A stretch of 18,780 bases of DNA from UBA4661 sp002405405 (lineage in GTDB: Bacteria > Bacteroidota > Ignavibacteria > Kapaibacteriales > UBA4661), in contig DAIUAL010000042.1 in assembly GCA_036847245.1 (NCBI GenBank), positions 1 to 18,780 on the forward strand. The letters run 5' to 3'. The translations under genes were made by a program, and so were the position numbers. A model generated the notes under the pieces. It saw nothing but the letters and a program-made list of their open reading frames with translations. It had not been told where the DNA came from and searched no databases. Each line of letters starts with the position of its first letter. Within the stretch, counting starts at the first letter, position 1. This document shows, in pieces, positions 16,090-18,780 of the stretch.

Positions 16090-17535
16090 TCATCGCTTTT
16101 TCAACAGTGCCACAGATTCGATATGATAAGTATGCGGAAACATATCAACCGGCTGAACTTTCTCGACAGAATATACTGCATCCAACAAAGCACAGTCACG
16201 TGCTTGTGTGGCAGGATTACATGATACATACACAATTTTTTCTGCGCCAAGACGCGCAAGATGCTCAACTACTTTCGGGTGCATTCCTGCTCGTGGCGGA
16301 TCAACGATAATGACATCGGGTCGTGGCAAGGTAGCAAAAAGTTGAACGGATGCAGCATGCATGTCTTCTGCGTAAAACTCCACATTGGTTATACCATTAC
16401 GCTCGGCGTTGGTGCGTGCATCGTGTATCGAACTCTCGACTAACTCAATCCCCACAACATGACGCGCATACTGAGCTGTTGGGAGCGTAATAGATCCTGT
16501 ACCACAATATAAATCCCACACAGTTTTAGTGTTATCAAGCTCCGCATACTCTAATGCATATCGGAATAATGTTTCTGCTTGCCGGATATTCGTTTGAAAA
16601 AATGAAAAAGGTGAGATGCGATATTCAACTCCCAAAAGTGTTTCTGTCATTGTTCCTGAGCCCATCAACACAGTTGGCTCGCCGGTTGCAACAGTTGATT
16701 TTGTGCGATTCACAGCATGAATGATCGTTGTAATTTGCGGATGAATATTCGCGCACTCACTACCCAACCACGCAATAAATTCTTGCTCATGCTTAGCCTG
16801 CTCCTCATCGGGTGAATACACCGAAGAAACAAGAATCATCATAATCTCACCTGTAGAATGCGATGTACGCAGGACAAGATTACGCAAGAAGCCCGTATGA
16901 TGCTTTGTTTCAAATATGGTAAGTCCGAGCTCAAGAGCTTTAGCACGGATGCTATTCAGCAGTGCATCGCACAACGAGGGTTGTAACAAACATTGTTGAA
17001 TATCAATGACTTTATCAAAACGACCAGGCACATGCAAACCCAAAGCAAAATCCTTACGAAACTGCACATCTTCTGTTAATTGCTGTGCTGTCAGCCAACG
17101 TGAATTACCAAAGGAAAATTCCATCTTATTACGATAGTGGTATACCGACTCGGAGCCAATCGTATCAAAAAATTCACCTACTGTAATTTTTGCCATACGA
17201 GTAAAGGCATCTTCAACATGGCGACGTTTCCAGCGTAATTGTTCGCTGTACACAAAATTTTGCCATTTACATCCACCACAGTCGTCAAAATACTCGCATG
17301 GCGGTGTAATGCGATAAGAGGATGCTTGCACAATACTCCGCACTCTTGCCGTACCAAATTGTTTTTTGCGTTTGAGGACTATTGCTTGAACCACATCACC
17401 CGGAATACCACCCTCGACAAACCATACCATACCCTGCTCATCGCGGGCAATAGCACTGCCCTCAAAAGCAATAGCATCAATAGTCAGTGTAATTATTTCT
17501 TGGGGTGTTTCACGTTGTTTTCTCATACGGCTCAT
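16090..17535 (-). CDS. rlmD: 23S rRNA (uracil-5-)-methyltransferase RlmD/RumA family
   Basis: Enzymes of this family methylate uracil C5 in 23S rRNA (U1939 in E. coli) using S-adenosylmethionine. An N-terminal TRAM domain (about 10-72) is followed by the 4Fe-4S cysteines Cys80, Cys86, Cys89 and Cys182. The SAM-binding motif is DLYCGTGS (341-348), DPPRAG lies at 412-417, and the catalytic Cys439 is in YVSCNPATQARD. The C-terminal MFPHTYHIESVALL is typical. Length (481) is normal. Whether the target is U1939, U747 or both (RlmCD-like) cannot be decided from the sequence. A second in-frame ATG at 17526 is an alternative start. Confidence 0.93.
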   Translation of the reverse strand: MSRMRKQRETPQEIITLTIDAIAFEGSAIARDEQGMVWFVEGGIPGDVVQAIVLKRKKQFGTARVRSIVQASSYRITPPCEYFDDCGGCKWQNFVYSEQLRWKRRHVEDAFTRMAKITVGEFFDTIGSESVYHYRNKMEFSFGNSRWLTAQQLTEDVQFRKDFALGLHVPGRFDKVIDIQQCLLQPSLCDALLNSIRAKALELGLTIFETKHHTGFLRNLVLRTSHSTGEIMMILVSSVYSPDEEQAKHEQEFIAWLGSECANIHPQITTIIHAVNRTKSTVATGEPTVLMGSGTMTETLLGVEYRISPFSFFQTNIRQAETLFRYALEYAELDNTKTVWDLYCGTGSITLPTAQYARHVVGIELVESSIHDARTNAERNGITNVEFYAEDMHAASVQLFATLPRPDVIIVDPPRAGMHPKVVEHLARLGAEKIVYVSCNPATQARDCALLDAVYSVEKVQPVDMFPHTYHIESVALLKKR

Positions 17536-17720
17536 AAAAAATCAAAAGAAAGGAATCAACACAACAACGATATGCGAAAGATAACGGCAATTGCATGAGA
17601 AGCATTACTTTTGTCGAGTAATAACAAAGCCACTCGGTTGTTGTTGTCGCTTGTTTACAGTGCTTCCCATGCGTGAGTCAAACTTTATTCTGCAACTGTA
17701 TTGTCCCGCAAGATACCGAT
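17536..17720. other. divergent intergenic region between rlmD and the recombinase-like gene
   Basis: These 185 bases hold no convincing gene. They contain an 8-base palindrome GCAATTGC (17587-17594) and a short inverted repeat CGAGT (17615-17619) with ACTCG (17632-17636). A TTTACA box at 17654-17659 has no matching -10 element at a good distance. No dif-like site was recognised. Confidence 0.5.
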
Positions 17721-18695
17721 ATGATTCAAGATGTTTTCAAACCTGTTGTTCTCAAAGTTCCTGATCTCACGAAATTCGTGCAAGATTTTATTGCTTCACC
17801 CGAACATAAGACCTCCGAAACACGCGGCACATATGAGCGTTCACTGCGTGAATTTATGTCCTTCTTCGTATATGATCGCAATTTCAAATTCCGTGTGAGC
17901 GATGTAGAGCGATATCGCGAGCATCTGCGCCAGCGTAAGAACATGAAGGATGCTTCTATTTCGACGTACTTAACTGCTCTGCGCCGATTGTGTCAATACT
18001 TAATTGCCCTGAATATCCTCGAGAAAAATCCCGCAAAACGTGTCAAAGGGTCAAAACGACCTAAAAGCCACAGTCGATCTTTTCTCACATTGGATGAAAT
18101 TGATACACTCTTCGCATCCATTGCACTCAATACTGCAGAAACACCCCGTGAAACCACTCTACGCGACACGGCGATTATTCGCATTATGCTCGGTTGTGCT
18201 TGTGCAGAAATTGAAATCATTAATATCAATATTGGTGATTTTAAAAAAGAGGGTAGGAAATGGTCGCTACGTGTGCAAGGCAAAGGCAAGACAATCAAAG
18301 ATGAGATTATCCCCGTACCACAAGTTGCTATTGATGCAGTCCATGCATACCTCACGGTACACCCAACACCTCATAATCTAGAATCGGCTCTTTTTCTGAG
18401 TTATAGTAATCGTTCGCGCAATCAGCGTATGACTATTCGTGGCGTGCGTGAGGCAATTAACAGCCGCTTTCGCGAGGCAAAACTTGTTACGAACACACAA
18501 CGAAAAATTTCACCTTTTTCGTTGCGCCATACTGCCGGTATTCTTCTCGCTGAATCGGGAATGACAGTTGAAATGCTTATGCAACGTATGAGAATTGAGT
18601 GGCGACCAACAGCAATGATTTACTTTGCTCAAGCAGGTAAATTACACAGTACTGAGCACCTTCAGGGTTCTACTCATGTGCAGGTTGAAGACTAA
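17721..18695 (+). CDS. tyrosine recombinase-like protein (XerC/XerD fold) with altered catalytic residues
   Basis: The protein has an N-terminal SAM-like core-binding domain (with TYERSLREF and ISTYLTALRRLCQYL) and a C-terminal tyrosine-recombinase domain. In an ungapped comparison with the E. coli XerD motifs as I remember them, it keeps the beta-hairpin Lys (QGKGK), the second Arg in SLRH and the nucleophile Tyr in AMIYF. Arg-I is replaced by Ala (GCACAE where GLRxxE is usual), the first His by Phe (SPFSLRH) and the second His by Ile (MRIEW). Such changes should abolish or strongly reduce strand exchange. The frame is complete and the fold motifs are well kept. The ATG at 17721 is preferred over an in-frame GTG at 17673, since the extra 16 residues do not resemble the family; it gives 324 residues. 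No transposon or prophage gene is adjacent. Confidence 0.85.
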   Translation: MIQDVFKPVVLKVPDLTKFVQDFIASPEHKTSETRGTYERSLREFMSFFVYDRNFKFRVSDVERYREHLRQRKNMKDASISTYLTALRRLCQYLIALNILEKNPAKRVKGSKRPKSHSRSFLTLDEIDTLFASIALNTAETPRETTLRDTAIIRIMLGCACAEIEIININIGDFKKEGRKWSLRVQGKGKTIKDEIIPVPQVAIDAVHAYLTVHPTPHNLESALFLSYSNRSRNQRMTIRGVREAINSRFREAKLVTNTQRKISPFSLRHTAGILLAESGMTVEMLMQRMRIEWRPTAMIYFAQAGKLHSTEHLQGSTHVQVED

Positions 18696-18780
18696 TCGTT
18701 GGACTTTGCATATTCGAATGATAGATGCTTTTTTCGTTCTTCTGATATTTTCCTTGGTATATGGTCTCCATATTTGATTT

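Noticed and set aside
17673..17720. GTG-started extension of the recombinase-like gene
   Set aside because: The 16 added residues do not resemble the family N-terminus, and an ATG at 17721 opens directly into recognisable sequence.
18676..18777. 33-codon ORF on the plus strand with a hydrophobic stretch
   Set aside because: It overlaps the 3' end of the recombinase-like gene, has no Shine-Dalgarno sequence and no recognisable motif; short AT-rich frames of this size are common by chance.

Overview
The window reads as a chromosomal segment of an aerobic, Gram-negative, low-to-mid GC bacterium of the Bacteroidota/Chlorobiota (FCB) neighbourhood. This is inference: it rests on a DUF2911 protein, a lipoprotein plus FadL-like barrel pair, a type A2 (YSHPAVY) cytochrome oxidase and a NuoA with YESG. 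A near-consensus sigma70 promoter and some clear Shine-Dalgarno sites point to the Chlorobiota/Ignavibacteria/Kapabacteria side rather than to classical Bacteroidia. No rRNA, tRNA, CRISPR array or intact insertion sequence was seen.

Region 1 (1-7009, all minus strand) is a respiratory block. Read 5' to 3' it runs nuoA, nuoB, a membrane-anchored monohaem cytochrome c, ctaC (subunit II), ctaD (subunit I), ctaB (haem O synthase), ctaE (III), ctaF (IV) and a SCO copper chaperone. The set covers an aa3-type terminal oxidase, its probable electron donor, one haem-modifying enzyme and its CuA assembly factor. Two subunits of NADH dehydrogenase sit in front without the rest of the nuo operon. A hairpin followed by nine U lies between ctaD and ctaB and may attenuate the distal genes. 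A further gene may start at the left edge.

Region 2 (7010-7439) has no gene. It carries a good sigma70 promoter for the gene to its right and a pair of CTACATTTT direct repeats of unknown origin.

Region 3 (7440-12726, plus strand) holds a 697-residue lipoprotein with repeated beta-rich modules, an outer-membrane beta-barrel, acpS and a GT-B glycosyltransferase-like protein. The last has lost the usual donor-site residues. A convergent related glycosyltransferase with those residues intact follows on the minus strand (12766-13977).

Region 4 (13978-18695) holds a secreted DUF2911 protein with a strong terminator, the GTPase era, the 23S rRNA methyltransferase rlmD and a tyrosine-recombinase-like protein. 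In an ungapped comparison with remembered XerD motifs, that protein keeps the Lys, second Arg and Tyr but has replaced Arg-I and both His positions. It is the most unusual gene in the window.
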